Positions 1 to 7,404 of a DNA stretch of 8,867 bases are shown one piece after another; positions within the stretch are counted from its first letter, which is position 1, and every line of letters starts with the position of its first letter. The position numbers and the translations under genes are program-made. The stretch covers positions 1 through 8,867 of the forward strand of contig CAZXWI010000061.1 of the NCBI GenBank assembly GCA_964644555.1, given 5' to 3'. Under the pieces are notes generated by a model. The model saw only the letters and a list, made by a program, of their open reading frames with translations. It did no database searches and was not told the DNA's origin. Source of the DNA: RUG14186 sp964644555. Its GTDB lineage: Bacteria; Bacillota; Clostridia; Eubacteriales; Anaerofustaceae.

Positions 1-82
1 CATTTAATATACATTTCACAAATAATGCAGCTTAAGATTTCATTAAACTTACGCTTTCGATGATTAAAAACATCTATTTTGA

Positions 83-111
83 TTTACTAAAAAATTATTT
101 TAGTGTAAAAT
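83..111 (+). promoter_or_regulatory. Probable sigma-A promoter of the E2-like gene
   Basis: TTTACT at 83-88 and TAAAAT at 106-111 are separated by 17 bp in AT-rich DNA. The implied transcription start near 118 leaves a leader of about 27 nt that holds a strong ribosome binding site. The first 82 bases of the window show no supportable gene on either strand. This is a consensus match only. Confidence 0.5.
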
Positions 112-144
112 AATAGAAAAAATCGACAAAAGGAGATAAAGTGT

Positions 145-1005
145 TTGTTTTCTAAAAGAAGCGACGGACACCGCATCAAGGGGCTGGATCCGATATTTTC
201 CATAATTCCCTATATTATGAAAACTCGTGCCGAATCTCAGGTCATGAGCAAAAAAGAATTCCGATGCGATGTTCTGGACGAATACATCAAAAATCAAAAA
301 CAGCAAGCTCATGAGCTTTCGTATATGAGCATACTGATAAGTGCCTATGTGCGAATGCTTGCTCAGCGACCTCAAATGAACAGATTTATCGTCAACGGCA
401 GAATTTATGCGAGAAACGAATTCGTTGTGGTTTTTGTAGTTAAAAAATCACTCAAAGAAGATTCTGAGGAAATGCTTCTCAAAATCAAATTCGACGGAAC
501 GGAAAATCTATTCGAAATAAACGAGCGTATCATAAATGAAATCAAGCTCATCAAAACAGGTCAAGCCGATAACTTAACCGACAAATTGGCAAAAATGTTC
601 ATGAAGCTGCCTAATCCCATAATAAAAACATGTGTAAGATTCGTAATGAAGCTGGATGATTTAAACATTATGCCAAAAGCTATTATAGAAGCAAGCCCGT
701 TTCATACGAGTATGTTTCTTACCAATGTAAAATCCATAAAACTCAACTACATCTATCATCACCTTTACAACTTCGGAACGGCAAGCGTATTTTTATCCCT
801 CGGGCAAAACAACGAAACCGCAGTTGCTCACAAAGGAGAGATAGACCCGGTGAAATTATCCACAGTCGGGATAGTGGTCGATGAGCGAATATGCGACGGA
901 CTTTATCTTTCAATGTCGCTTCGTATGCTCGACAAATACATGAACAACCCCGAACTTTTGGAAAAGAATCTTAAAAAAGAAGAAATAATCCACGACATAG
1001 ACTGA
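145..1005 (+). CDS. Stand-alone 2-oxoacid dehydrogenase E2-like acyltransferase-fold protein
   Basis: This 286-residue protein resembles the C-terminal catalytic domain of dihydrolipoamide acyltransferases (chloramphenicol acetyltransferase fold). It has no lipoyl or peripheral-subunit-binding domain and no signal peptide, so it should be cytoplasmic. Recognisable parts are an N-terminal LDPIFSIIPYIMKTR segment (residues 14-28), a PQMNRFIV segment (76-83) like the family's 'PxxN' strand, SPFHTSMFLTN (184-194), YHHLYNFG (204-211), and a C-terminal VDERICDG (245-252) aligning with the catalytic DHRxxDG motif. The catalytic His is replaced by Glu247, while Arg248 and Asp251-Gly252 remain, so normal CoA acyl transfer is doubtful. 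From memory, short clostridial homologues often share this 'DER' form; that is unverified. Translation starts at TTG 145, because AAAAGGAG (128-135) lies 9 nt upstream; the GTG at 141 runs into a stop after four codons. No E1, E3 or other complex gene is adjacent, so the substrate is unknown. The family call is confident, the function is not. Confidence 0.8.
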   Translation: MFSKRSDGHRIKGLDPIFSIIPYIMKTRAESQVMSKKEFRCDVLDEYIKNQKQQAHELSYMSILISAYVRMLAQRPQMNRFIVNGRIYARNEFVVVFVVKKSLKEDSEEMLLKIKFDGTENLFEINERIINEIKLIKTGQADNLTDKLAKMFMKLPNPIIKTCVRFVMKLDDLNIMPKAIIEASPFHTSMFLTNVKSIKLNYIYHHLYNFGTASVFLSLGQNNETAVAHKGEIDPVKLSTVGIVVDERICDGLYLSMSLRMLDKYMNNPELLEKNLKKEEIIHDID

Positions 1006-1010
1006 AACTA

Positions 1011-1039
1011 TTGACAAATACGGCATTATCATATATTAT
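1011..1039 (+). promoter_or_regulatory. Near-consensus sigma-A promoter of brnQ
   Basis: A perfect TTGACA (1011-1016) and TATTAT (1034-1039) are separated by 17 bp. The box begins five bases after the stop codon of the upstream gene, so brnQ has its own strong promoter. Transcription would start near 1046, giving a 5' leader of about 117 nt, long enough for regulatory structure. Confidence 0.75.
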
Positions 1040-1061
1040 ATTCAATATTATTTAACACTAT

Positions 1062-1093
1062 GTTCGCGCGATTTGAATAATATTATTACGAAC
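1062..1093 (+). promoter_or_regulatory. AT-rich hairpin in brnQ leader
   Basis: GTTCG (1062-1066) can pair with CGAAC (1089-1093), and the self-complementary AATAATATTATT (1076-1087) lies inside. It sits upstream of a second, GC-richer hairpin in the same leader. No T-box GGTGG/ACCGCG signature and no CodY-type AATTTTCWGAAAATT box were seen. A role is possible but unproven. Confidence 0.3.
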
Positions 1094-1102
1094 GAATTAT
1101 TA

Positions 1103-1145
1103 CGACTCGCTTCAATTCATTTGGGGCGAGGCGTTTATTTTAATT
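1103..1145 (+). terminator. Terminator-like hairpin in brnQ leader (possible attenuator)
   Basis: CTCGCTTC (1106-1113) pairs with GGGGCGAG (1123-1130), including two T-G wobbles, to give an 8-bp stem with a 9-nt loop. The stem is followed by GCG and then the T-rich TTTATTTTAATTT. Its position between the promoter and the brnQ ribosome binding site means that if it terminates, it acts as an attenuator. It could also end transcripts of the upstream E2-like gene. The T tract is interrupted, so strength is uncertain. Confidence 0.45.
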
Positions 1146-1162
1146 TATGAGAGGACACAACA

Positions 1163-2485
1163 ATGAAACTGACTAAGAAAAATATGCTCATAATAAGCTT
1201 TATGCTCTTCTCGCTCTTTTTCGGAGCGGGTAATCTTATATTTCCACCGTTTTTAGGGCAGAGTGCAGGATGTAACACCATAGGAGCTATGGCAGGTTTT
1301 TTATCAACCGCAGTCATTTTGCCTGTTTTGGGAGTTATCGTTGTCGCCAGATTCGATGGGCTTGATAGGCTCGCTCAACACGTGGGCAAAAAATTCGCAC
1401 TCGTTTTTACGGTTTTGATTTATCTTTCCATAGGACCGGGGCTTGGAATACCCAGAGCAGCCTCCGTTCCCTACGAAATGGCAATTGCTCCATATTTATC
1501 GCAAGGAGCTAACACCGACTTATGGATGGTAATATATTCCTTCGTATTTTTCCTAATTGCCCTTTGGCTTTGTCTTAATCCGGGCAAATTGGTGGAGCGA
1601 ATCGGAAATATTCTAACTCCGGCACTGCTCATTCTCGTGGGAGTGCTGTTCATTAGCTTCGTATTCAAAGCAAATAAAAGTATTGCCAACGCAACAGCCG
1701 ATTACGCATCTTCTTCATTTCTCAAAGGTTTTACCGATGGCTACAACACCATGGATACGATTGCAGCGCTTAATTTCGGGCTTGTTATATCCACAACACT
1801 TGAGAGTTTCGGACTTAATAAAAAAGAAGACAAAATAAAGCATACTCTCCTTGCAGGTGTTTTTGCGGGATTAATATTAACAATAATATACATCATGCTT
1901 ACATATATCGGTATGTGCAGTTCGGGAGTATACGCTCTTCACGAAAACGGTGCATGGCTCTTACGAAATGTTGTTTACGATATTTTCGGAGAAATCGGTG
2001 CAATCTTAATTGCCGCCATATTTACATTGGCATGCTTAACCACCTGCGTAGGATTGATAAATTCGATATCGCAATATTTTTCGTTTCTGTTTAAGAAAAT
2101 TTCGTACCGCACATGGGTATTTATCATCACAGGATTCTCATTTATGATATGTAACCTTGGGCTTAATATGATACTCAGTATTTCCGTGCCGATACTAAAT
2201 GCCATATACCCCATGTCCATCGTGTTGATTCTTCTTGGATTAACCCATAAATTATGGAAAAACAATAAATTCACATATCCGCTCACTATCGGCTCTACGG
2301 CACTGATAAGCGTATTCTACGCACTCAATCAAGCCAATGTACCACTAGGCTTTATTGCTTCGGCATTAGAAAAACTGCCTTTATATAAATTGGGTTTTTC
2401 TTGGGTAATCATTGCACTTACAATGATAATAGTAAGTGTTATATTAAATATTTTTTCCGCAAAAACCACAACTGCAAATCATTAA
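1163..2485 (+). CDS. brnQ: Branched-chain amino acid transport system II carrier protein
   Basis: This 440-residue integral membrane protein of the LIVCS family imports leucine, isoleucine and valine with Na+ or H+. The family signature is at the N terminus: SFMLFSLFFGAGNLIFPP (residues 12-29). It is followed by a glycine- and proline-rich helix ending in GPGLGIPRAASVPYEMA (about 91-107) and ten or so further hydrophobic segments, consistent with the usual 12 helices. Length matches the family norm. ATG 1163 is preceded by GAGAGG at 1149-1154 with about 8 nt spacing, and the Lys-rich MKLTKKN start fits a cytoplasmic N terminus. It is transcribed alone from its own near-consensus promoter and ends in a strong terminator. 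The leader hairpins suggest regulation by transcript structure. No amino-acid biosynthetic genes are nearby. The specific substrate preference cannot be read from sequence. Confidence 0.93.
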   Translation: MKLTKKNMLIISFMLFSLFFGAGNLIFPPFLGQSAGCNTIGAMAGFLSTAVILPVLGVIVVARFDGLDRLAQHVGKKFALVFTVLIYLSIGPGLGIPRAASVPYEMAIAPYLSQGANTDLWMVIYSFVFFLIALWLCLNPGKLVERIGNILTPALLILVGVLFISFVFKANKSIANATADYASSSFLKGFTDGYNTMDTIAALNFGLVISTTLESFGLNKKEDKIKHTLLAGVFAGLILTIIYIMLTYIGMCSSGVYALHENGAWLLRNVVYDIFGEIGAILIAAIFTLACLTTCVGLINSISQYFSFLFKKISYRTWVFIITGFSFMICNLGLNMILSISVPILNAIYPMSIVLILLGLTHKLWKNNKFTYPLTIGSTALISVFYALNQANVPLGFIASALEKLPLYKLGFSWVIIALTMIIVSVILNIFSAKTTTANH

Positions 2486-2500
2486 CATAAGTTTATACAT

Positions 2501-2539
2501 AAAAATAGGTATTGCAAAACTAATGCAATACCTGTTTTT
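2501..2539. terminator. Bidirectional intrinsic terminator between brnQ and rluA-type gene
   Basis: AGGTATTGC (2507-2515) pairs perfectly with GCAATACCT (2525-2533) around a 9-nt loop. The stem is flanked by AAAAA on the left and TTTTTT on the right, so it gives a U tract on both strands. It lies 16 nt after the brnQ stop and 22 nt after the stop of the convergent minus-strand pseudouridine synthase gene, and should end both transcripts. Confidence 0.88.
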
Positions 2540-2560
2540 TACAATCTGTTAATTTCTATC

Positions 2561-3532
2561 CTACTTTATCATATCCGAAATATTATCTTTCGGTATAATG
2601 ATGTTTTCGTTTTTACATATTTTTTTGATATCAAGTGGCATATCGCAAGTAATTTTAATATCACCCGGAGCGTACCACAAATTAAATGAGGTTTCGTAGC
2701 AATGCAGACACAGTCTATCTAATTTATGTTTTTGCACAAAAGAAGCGTTTAAGTTTCTATTTCCGTATTTTTTATCATTTACAACCGCTGCCCCCACATG
2801 GGATAACTGAGCACGTATTTGATGAGTTTTTCCTGTAATGAGTTTTGCATTGATAAGGCTGAGCGAATCACCCTTTGCCAAAGGTGTATACACAGCGTCC
2901 ATTCTTACGCTGTTTTCCACAGCTTCATCATACAAAATCATTTTATTTTGCTTACTGTCTTTTATTGCGTAATTTTCAAGCCGCATCTTCTTCGGGATAT
3001 TTCCGAAACACAATGCGTAATACTGCTTGTCGATATCCCCTTCTCGAATAAGTTCCGATAGTTCCTTTGCCGCTTTCGGAGTTTTGGCACAAAGCACGAT
3101 ACCGCTCGTTTCGTAGTCGAGTCGGTTTTGCGGAGATGGAATAAACCGCCCGCCCGAAGATGTAATCATATCTTTATAATAAAGCTTTACCCTCTCGCTC
3201 AAACAATCTACTCTGCCTTGCGACGGTTGAGTGGATAGGCACGATGGCTTATTGAGTGCAAGAATGAATTCGTCCTCATAAAGTATATCTAAATTTCCAA
3301 GCCCTTCGCAAAACGAAACGGATTTTTCGCTTTTCATTTCGGCGCCGTATACTTTTATAATATCTCCCGCTTTAACAGGTGTGTCGGCAGGAGCTTTTTT
3401 ACCGTTTAACTTGACATCGCCCTTTCTTATCAGCTTTTGCACTGCCACTTTCGAGCAGTTCGTGCTTTTGAATACGAACCTATCAAGCCTCATTCCGTCA
3501 TATTCTTCACCGACATTTAAATCAATCGGCAT
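2561..3532 (-). CDS. RluA-family 23S rRNA-type pseudouridine synthase
   Basis: This 323-residue cytoplasmic enzyme converts uridine to pseudouridine in RNA. An S4-like RNA-binding domain occupies about residues 13-60 (RLDRFVFK, KLIRKGDVKLNGK). The catalytic domain carries motif II as NRLDYETSG (136-144), with Asp139 the expected nucleophile, and motif III as TGKTHQIRAQL (233-243) followed by KKYG. The S4-plus-catalytic layout is that of the RluC/RluD/YlyB group, but the exact RNA target cannot be assigned. Asn replaces the His more usual before RLD, and Lys replaces Arg in the TGR motif; both are tolerable changes. ATG 3532 lies inside the end of the upstream membrane-protein gene, an 11-bp overlap, which suggests translational coupling. 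An AGAGGAG lies upstream with a rather long spacing of about 13 nt. It is the last gene of the minus-strand unit and ends at the shared terminator. Confidence 0.9.
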   Translation of the reverse strand: MPIDLNVGEEYDGMRLDRFVFKSTNCSKVAVQKLIRKGDVKLNGKKAPADTPVKAGDIIKVYGAEMKSEKSVSFCEGLGNLDILYEDEFILALNKPSCLSTQPSQGRVDCLSERVKLYYKDMITSSGGRFIPSPQNRLDYETSGIVLCAKTPKAAKELSELIREGDIDKQYYALCFGNIPKKMRLENYAIKDSKQNKMILYDEAVENSVRMDAVYTPLAKGDSLSLINAKLITGKTHQIRAQLSHVGAAVVNDKKYGNRNLNASFVQKHKLDRLCLHCYETSFNLWYAPGDIKITCDMPLDIKKICKNENIIIPKDNISDMIK

Positions 3533-4259
3533 TTGCTTTTTTGCGCTCCTCTAATTTTTGTTTGAGTCTGTCTATTTCAGCCTGCAAATCGGCATCAGTT
3601 TCTTCCGTTATGTTTTCTCCCAATATTTCGGCTTTGGTTTCGGCTATTTCTTCTTTTTTATCCTTGGCCTTTTCGGGATTTTCTTCTATAAGCTCTGCCT
3701 CTTTGGACATTGCTTCAAGTTTTGTTTTTGTGGGTTTTGTGTTCTTCTTACGAGGTTTGTTTTCTTTTTTGCGATTTTTATTTCTGTCTTTCTTTTTATC
3801 GGTATTAATGCCGATTGACGCACCGACAAAACAAGCAATAAACAATAACACTATGCATACGGCGTAAAACAAATATGCACTCATATTTATAACCGAAACA
3901 ACGCTGACCATGGGTCTGAAATAAAAGTTCACAGTTGAGCCAACAAAGAAAAACTTAAACCAGCCCAGACCTTCAAACAGGCTCAAAATAAAGCATACAA
4001 TAACAATTAAAGTTATTGGCATGATAGAAAGGAAGCTAAACAAAAAAGCATACTTCGCTTTTGTCATTTTGCTTCCCAATGCGCTTAAATAAGCAAATAC
4101 GAACCATACTATCAATGTTACTGCCAATATGGCATATCTGACATACGAAGATGTGAATAATTCGTATTTTCTGAGTAGCATCACTATAGAGCATATAACT
4201 ATATGTGCTACATTTATTCCCAATAAATAACCGGTCAGACTTTTTTCTTTATTTACCAT
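3522..4259 (-). CDS. Unrecognised four-helix membrane protein with long charged tail
   Basis: I do not recognise a family for this 245-residue protein. Hydrophobic segments at about residues 10-29, 40-61, 70-95 and 122-149 predict four transmembrane helices. From about 153 the protein becomes highly charged: a Lys/Arg/Asn-rich stretch (154-183, with DKKKDRNKNRKK), then a Glu/Lys-rich region, and a predicted coiled coil near the end (DLQAEIDRLKQKLEERKK, 224-241). By the positive-inside rule the tail should be cytoplasmic, where it could meet nucleic acid, membrane or a partner protein; this is inference. ATG 4259 follows the parB stop by only 6 bp, with AAAGG inside the parB end serving as ribosome binding site. 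The downstream rluA-type gene overlaps its stop by 11 bp. Co-transcription with parAB is therefore very likely, but a role in chromosome segregation is only a hypothesis. Confidence 0.85.
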   Translation of the reverse strand: MVNKEKSLTGYLLGINVAHIVICSIVMLLRKYELFTSSYVRYAILAVTLIVWFVFAYLSALGSKMTKAKYAFLFSFLSIMPITLIVIVCFILSLFEGLGWFKFFFVGSTVNFYFRPMVSVVSVINMSAYLFYAVCIVLLFIACFVGASIGINTDKKKDRNKNRKKENKPRKKNTKPTKTKLEAMSKEAELIEENPEKAKDKKEEIAETKAEILGENITEETDADLQAEIDRLKQKLEERKKANAD

Positions 4260-4265
4260 ATCAAA

Positions 4266-5129
4266 CTACCTTTGTACCTTCATGGCTTCCATTATTCTCT
4301 CCAAATCTTCATTTGAATAATAATCTATCTTTACACAGCCACCCTTTGATTTTACATCTATAGTTACCTTAGAGCCTAAAACTTCAGAGAGCTCTTCTTC
4401 GAATTTTAAGATATATGCGGCTTTATTGGCGGCTTTGGGTGCAGAGCTTTGAACTTTTGCGGTATATGTTTTACTGAGCTTTTCCGCCTCACGAACCGAC
4501 AAAGCATTTTTGACTATCGTTTCCGCAAAGGCAACTCGATCCTCCTCGTTTTCCACAGCAAGAACCGCTCTTGCATGCCCTGCCGAAAGCTGTTTATTTT
4601 CAATAAGCTTGATTACTTCATCCGGCAGCATCAACAAACGCATGGTGTTGGTTATGGCACTCCTGCTCTTGCCCACACCTTTTGATATTTCTTCCTGTGT
4701 CATGTTGTAATCTTCGCTTAATTTCTTGTATGCTTTCGCACATTCTATTTCGCTGAGATCTTCTCTTTGGATATTCTCTATGAGTGCCGCCTGCAAGAGG
4801 CTTTTATCGTCAAATTCTCTGATTATAACAGGAACTTCCTTTAGCCCTGCCATAATCGAGGCACGAAGTCTTCTCTCCCCTGCCACGACCTTATAGTATT
4901 CCCCGTCGGGCATAACCACTAAAGGCTGCAATATGCCGAATTGCTTAATGCTTTCGCTAAGCTCTTCCAATGCTTCCTTTTCGAATTCGTAACGAGGTTG
5001 TTCTTCGTTGCGTCTTATTTTATCGACATCGAGAAAAAGAGTGGATTCTTTCTTTTCCTCCGGTTGTATTGCTTCTTCGGGAATGAGAGCGCTCAGCCCC
5101 CTACCCAACCCTTTGGATTTTACTGCCAT
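4266..5129 (-). CDS. parB: ParB/Spo0J chromosome-partitioning CTPase
   Basis: This 287-residue protein is the centromere-binding partner of ParA/Soj. It loads at parS sites and spreads as a CTP-dependent clamp. The N terminus has the typical KGLGRGLSALIPE (6-18), a conserved basic peptide that in ParB proteins stimulates ParA ATPase. The CTP-binding domain shows QPR (44-46), GERRLRA (84-90) and ENIQR (118-122). A helix-turn-helix follows (MTQEEISKGVGKSRSAITN, 143-161) with the LSAGHARAVL motif (181-190). The C-terminal dimerisation domain is about 235-287. Length is that of chromosomal ParB. ATG 5129 has TTAGGAG 5 nt upstream and lies 19 bp after parA, in the usual parA-parB order. No gene of the mnmG-rsmG-rnpA origin cluster is visible here, so the locus is either rearranged or at the edge of what the window shows. 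Confidence 0.95.
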   Translation of the reverse strand: MAVKSKGLGRGLSALIPEEAIQPEEKKESTLFLDVDKIRRNEEQPRYEFEKEALEELSESIKQFGILQPLVVMPDGEYYKVVAGERRLRASIMAGLKEVPVIIREFDDKSLLQAALIENIQREDLSEIECAKAYKKLSEDYNMTQEEISKGVGKSRSAITNTMRLLMLPDEVIKLIENKQLSAGHARAVLAVENEEDRVAFAETIVKNALSVREAEKLSKTYTAKVQSSAPKAANKAAYILKFEEELSEVLGSKVTIDVKSKGGCVKIDYYSNEDLERIMEAMKVQR

Positions 5130-5148
5130 TTCGACTCCTAATCACAAA

Positions 5149-5910
5149 CTAACATTTGCGGATAAATTCTTCACTGAGTGCATCATACGCCAAAGCACCT
5201 TTTGATGTTTTGTCGTATTGCATTATGGTCATGCCGTAGCTCGGCGCTTCTGCCAAACGAACATTTCGCGGGATTATGGAATCAAATACTTTTCCGGCAA
5301 AATAATTTCTTACTTCCTGCACAATTTGAGAAGAAAGGTTCGTTCTTGCATCATACATCGTCAGCATAACTCCGGCAATCTCCAAATTGGCATTAAGGCT
5401 CTTTTTGACCAAATTTACCGTGTTGATAAGCTGACTTACACCTTCGAGTGCGTAGTATTCGCACTGTATAGGAATAAGAACTCCATCGGATGCGGCAAGA
5501 GAGTTGATTGAGAGCAGCCCCAGCGACGGAGGACAGTCGATTATTATGTAGTCATACATATCCTTTACGGGCATGAGCATATTTTTAAGCACTATCTCAC
5601 GCTGCGGCACATTTGCCATCTCTACCTCTGCCCCTGCCAAATCGATGGTGGCAGGCAGAATGTCCAAATTTTCTATGGCTGTATGCACTATGGCATCTTT
5701 AGCCTCTGTTTCTCTCATCAACACATGATAGATATTCGATTTTAAAGTTTTTTTGTTTATATCAAGGCCACTTGTCAAATTGCTCTGTGCATCAAAGTCC
5801 ACAGCAAGGACTTTCTTGCCTTTCATGGCAACTGCCGCACAAAGGTTGGCGCATGAAGTTGTTTTGCCGACACCGCCTTTTTGATTAAACATTGAATATA
5901 TTTTTCCCAT
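5149..5910 (-). CDS. parA: ParA/Soj chromosome-partitioning ATPase
   Basis: This 253-residue deviant-Walker ATPase binds DNA non-specifically when ATP-bound and dimeric. It works with ParB in origin segregation and, in Bacillus-type systems, in control of DnaA. Visible motifs are the Walker A box KGGVGKTT (11-18) with the signature first Lys, A' DFDAQSN (38-44) and Walker B IIIDCPPS (122-129). Also present are NVRLAEAPSYG (216-226), typical of Soj, and a C terminus at ALSEEF. I chose ATG 5910, which has GGAGG four bases upstream and gives the usual family length starting just before the P loop. An in-frame GTG at 5970 would add 20 residues with no family similarity and would overlap promoter-like sequence. 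It is followed 19 bp later by parB. It is chromosomal-type by size and sequence, without the N-terminal DNA-binding extension of many plasmid ParAs. Confidence 0.95.
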   Translation of the reverse strand: MGKIYSMFNQKGGVGKTTSCANLCAAVAMKGKKVLAVDFDAQSNLTSGLDINKKTLKSNIYHVLMRETEAKDAIVHTAIENLDILPATIDLAGAEVEMANVPQREIVLKNMLMPVKDMYDYIIIDCPPSLGLLSINSLAASDGVLIPIQCEYYALEGVSQLINTVNLVKKSLNANLEIAGVMLTMYDARTNLSSQIVQEVRNYFAGKVFDSIIPRNVRLAEAPSYGMTIMQYDKTSKGALAYDALSEEFIRKC

Positions 5911-5955
5911 ATGACCTCCGTTGGAGTAATATACTGAATTTACCTTACGGTTTAC

Positions 5956-5990
5956 ATTATATTTTAACACATATCATCATAATTAACCAA
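5956..5990 (-). promoter_or_regulatory. Possible internal promoter for parA-parB unit
   Basis: On the minus strand the gap between the MATE stop and parA holds TATAAT (5961-5956) next to an overlapping TAAAAT (5966-5961). Only poor -35 candidates exist; TTGGTT at 5990-5985 is 18 bp from TAAAAT. The 84-bp gap contains no clear terminator, so readthrough from the MATE gene is also likely. Confidence 0.3.
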
Positions 5991-5994
5991 TATT

Positions 5995-7404
5995 TTAATC
6001 ATTTGTTTCTATAACTCTGTGTATCCATTTGTCTTTAACAAATCTGTTAAAACATATGAACATTTTAATAAAGTTATCCGACTGCATCAATGCCGCCGCA
6101 ACATACACGGGAACATTTAAAAACTTAACGCATACGAACAAAAGCGGTATTCCCACAAGCCACAAAGTCAACACTTCCACATACATACAAAACTTGGTAT
6201 CGCCGCCGCTTCTGAAAAGCCCCACAATAAATATATTGTTAAGCATACTAAGCACCATTACATATGCAGTTACATTCAATGTTTTATACATTATCGGATA
6301 TGTTTGCTCTTCAAGGGTAAATAAACTCACTATTCCCCCTTTGAAAATTATCAATACAGCTCCGCACGACAATGCAACACACACAGCAATGAATAAAAAT
6401 CTCCATGCGTATTTCTTGGCAAGTGCAAAATCTCCTGCGCCGATAGAACTGCCCACCATAACGCTGCACGCTACGCTCACCCCCTGAATAAGAGAGTAAA
6501 ACATATTATTGATGGTGGTGGATATCTGAATTACCGCTACAGCCGATGCCCCCAATATGCCGACTATGGCAACATATGTGGTTTGTGCCAAAGACCACAT
6601 CGTTTCGTTTACCACAACGGGGCTTGCCGTTTTAACAAGCTTCAGGGTAAAATCTTTAGGGAATGTGAACATATTCTTAATATTCGTTTTTATCGGGTTA
6701 TTACTCTTAGGTGAATATATTATTGCGACTAACATCAAAAACTCAGCAAGCCTTGCTATTACCGTGGCAATGGCAGCACCCTTAACACCCATTTGAGGGA
6801 AACCGAACTTACCGAAAATAAGCACATAGTTCAAAACAGCATTGGTTAGTACCGAAAACGCCGTGGCATATAGCGGCAATTTTGTCATCATAACACCTCT
6901 GCAAAGCGAACTCATGGAAAAGCTAAGCCCCATAATGATTATGCTGAAACAGATGATGTACAAATACGAACTGCCCTCGCTGATTACCATATTTACAATC
7001 TCGGGGCTGTCATTTACAAAAAGCCCTATGAGCTCAGGCGCAAACAAAGCGAACACCACTGTAAAAATCATTCCGAAAATAAGCGCACACACATACATAA
7101 AGCCCGATAATTTGCCTATTTTGGAATATTCTTTTGCTCCGAAATATTGCGAAACGAATATGCTAAGCCCCGTACACAGCCCGAATATAACCAAATTGTA
7201 TACATACACCAGCTTGTTAGCCACCGCAACCGCAGCCACACTGATCTCACCCAACCTGCCTACCATAATGGTATCTATCATATTAAGGCAGGAGCTTAAA
7301 AGCTGCTGAAAAATTACGGGAACACCTATTGATAAAACGCTTTTATAAAACCTTCTTTCATTAAAAGAAGCCGTTTGATCGGCTTTCTTATAAACTTGAT
7401 GCAA
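5995..7404 (-). CDS. MATE-family multidrug/metabolite exporter
   Basis: This 469-residue integral membrane protein of the MATE superfamily has about twelve hydrophobic helices in two pseudo-repeats, the normal length. It would expel cationic drugs or metabolites using a Na+ or H+ gradient. The N-terminal half has the characteristic IGVPVIFQQL (26-35) and NMIDTIMVGRLGEISVAAVA (41-60). FVSQYFGAKEYSKIGK follows near residue 90, and the second repeat contains ETMWSLAQTTYVAIVGILG. The substrate is not predictable. The start is TTG 7404: AGGAAGGA lies about 9 nt upstream, inside the end of the DUF3786 gene. The two genes overlap by 17 bp, so translation is probably coupled. The stop is 84 bp before parA, on the same strand, with no evident terminator between. 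The coding frame is intact throughout. Confidence 0.92.
   Translation of the reverse strand: MHQVYKKADQTASFNERRFYKSVLSIGVPVIFQQLLSSCLNMIDTIMVGRLGEISVAAVAVANKLVYVYNLVIFGLCTGLSIFVSQYFGAKEYSKIGKLSGFMYVCALIFGMIFTVVFALFAPELIGLFVNDSPEIVNMVISEGSSYLYIICFSIIIMGLSFSMSSLCRGVMMTKLPLYATAFSVLTNAVLNYVLIFGKFGFPQMGVKGAAIATVIARLAEFLMLVAIIYSPKSNNPIKTNIKNMFTFPKDFTLKLVKTASPVVVNETMWSLAQTTYVAIVGILGASAVAVIQISTTINNMFYSLIQGVSVACSVMVGSSIGAGDFALAKKYAWRFLFIAVCVALSCGAVLIIFKGGIVSLFTLEEQTYPIMYKTLNVTAYVMVLSMLNNIFIVGLFRSGGDTKFCMYVEVLTLWLVGIPLLFVCVKFLNVPVYVAAALMQSDNFIKMFICFNRFVKDKWIHRVIETND

Noticed and set aside
1..82. Possible minus-strand gene at the left edge
   Set aside because: Only very short frames are present (for example 13 codons from an ATG near 74), with no ribosome binding site or coding pattern.
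1060..1080. Six-codon ORF MFARFE as a leader peptide for brnQ attenuation
   Set aside because: It has no ribosome binding site and no Leu/Ile/Val codons, so it cannot sense branched-chain amino acids in the classical way.
1076..1087. AATAATATTATT palindrome as an operator
   Set aside because: It is a simple AT palindrome in AT-rich DNA with no second copy. I kept it only as part of the leader hairpin.
3541..3867. Plus-strand Ser/Phe-rich ORFs opposite the membrane-protein tail
   Set aside because: They are reverse reading of Lys/Glu-rich codons. The minus-strand gene has the ribosome binding site and tight operon spacing.
6029..7309. Plus-strand ORFs of 79-155 codons opposite the MATE gene
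   Set aside because: They are antisense shadows of an intact, well-supported membrane transporter gene; the Thr/Asn-rich translations are typical of reverse-frame readings.
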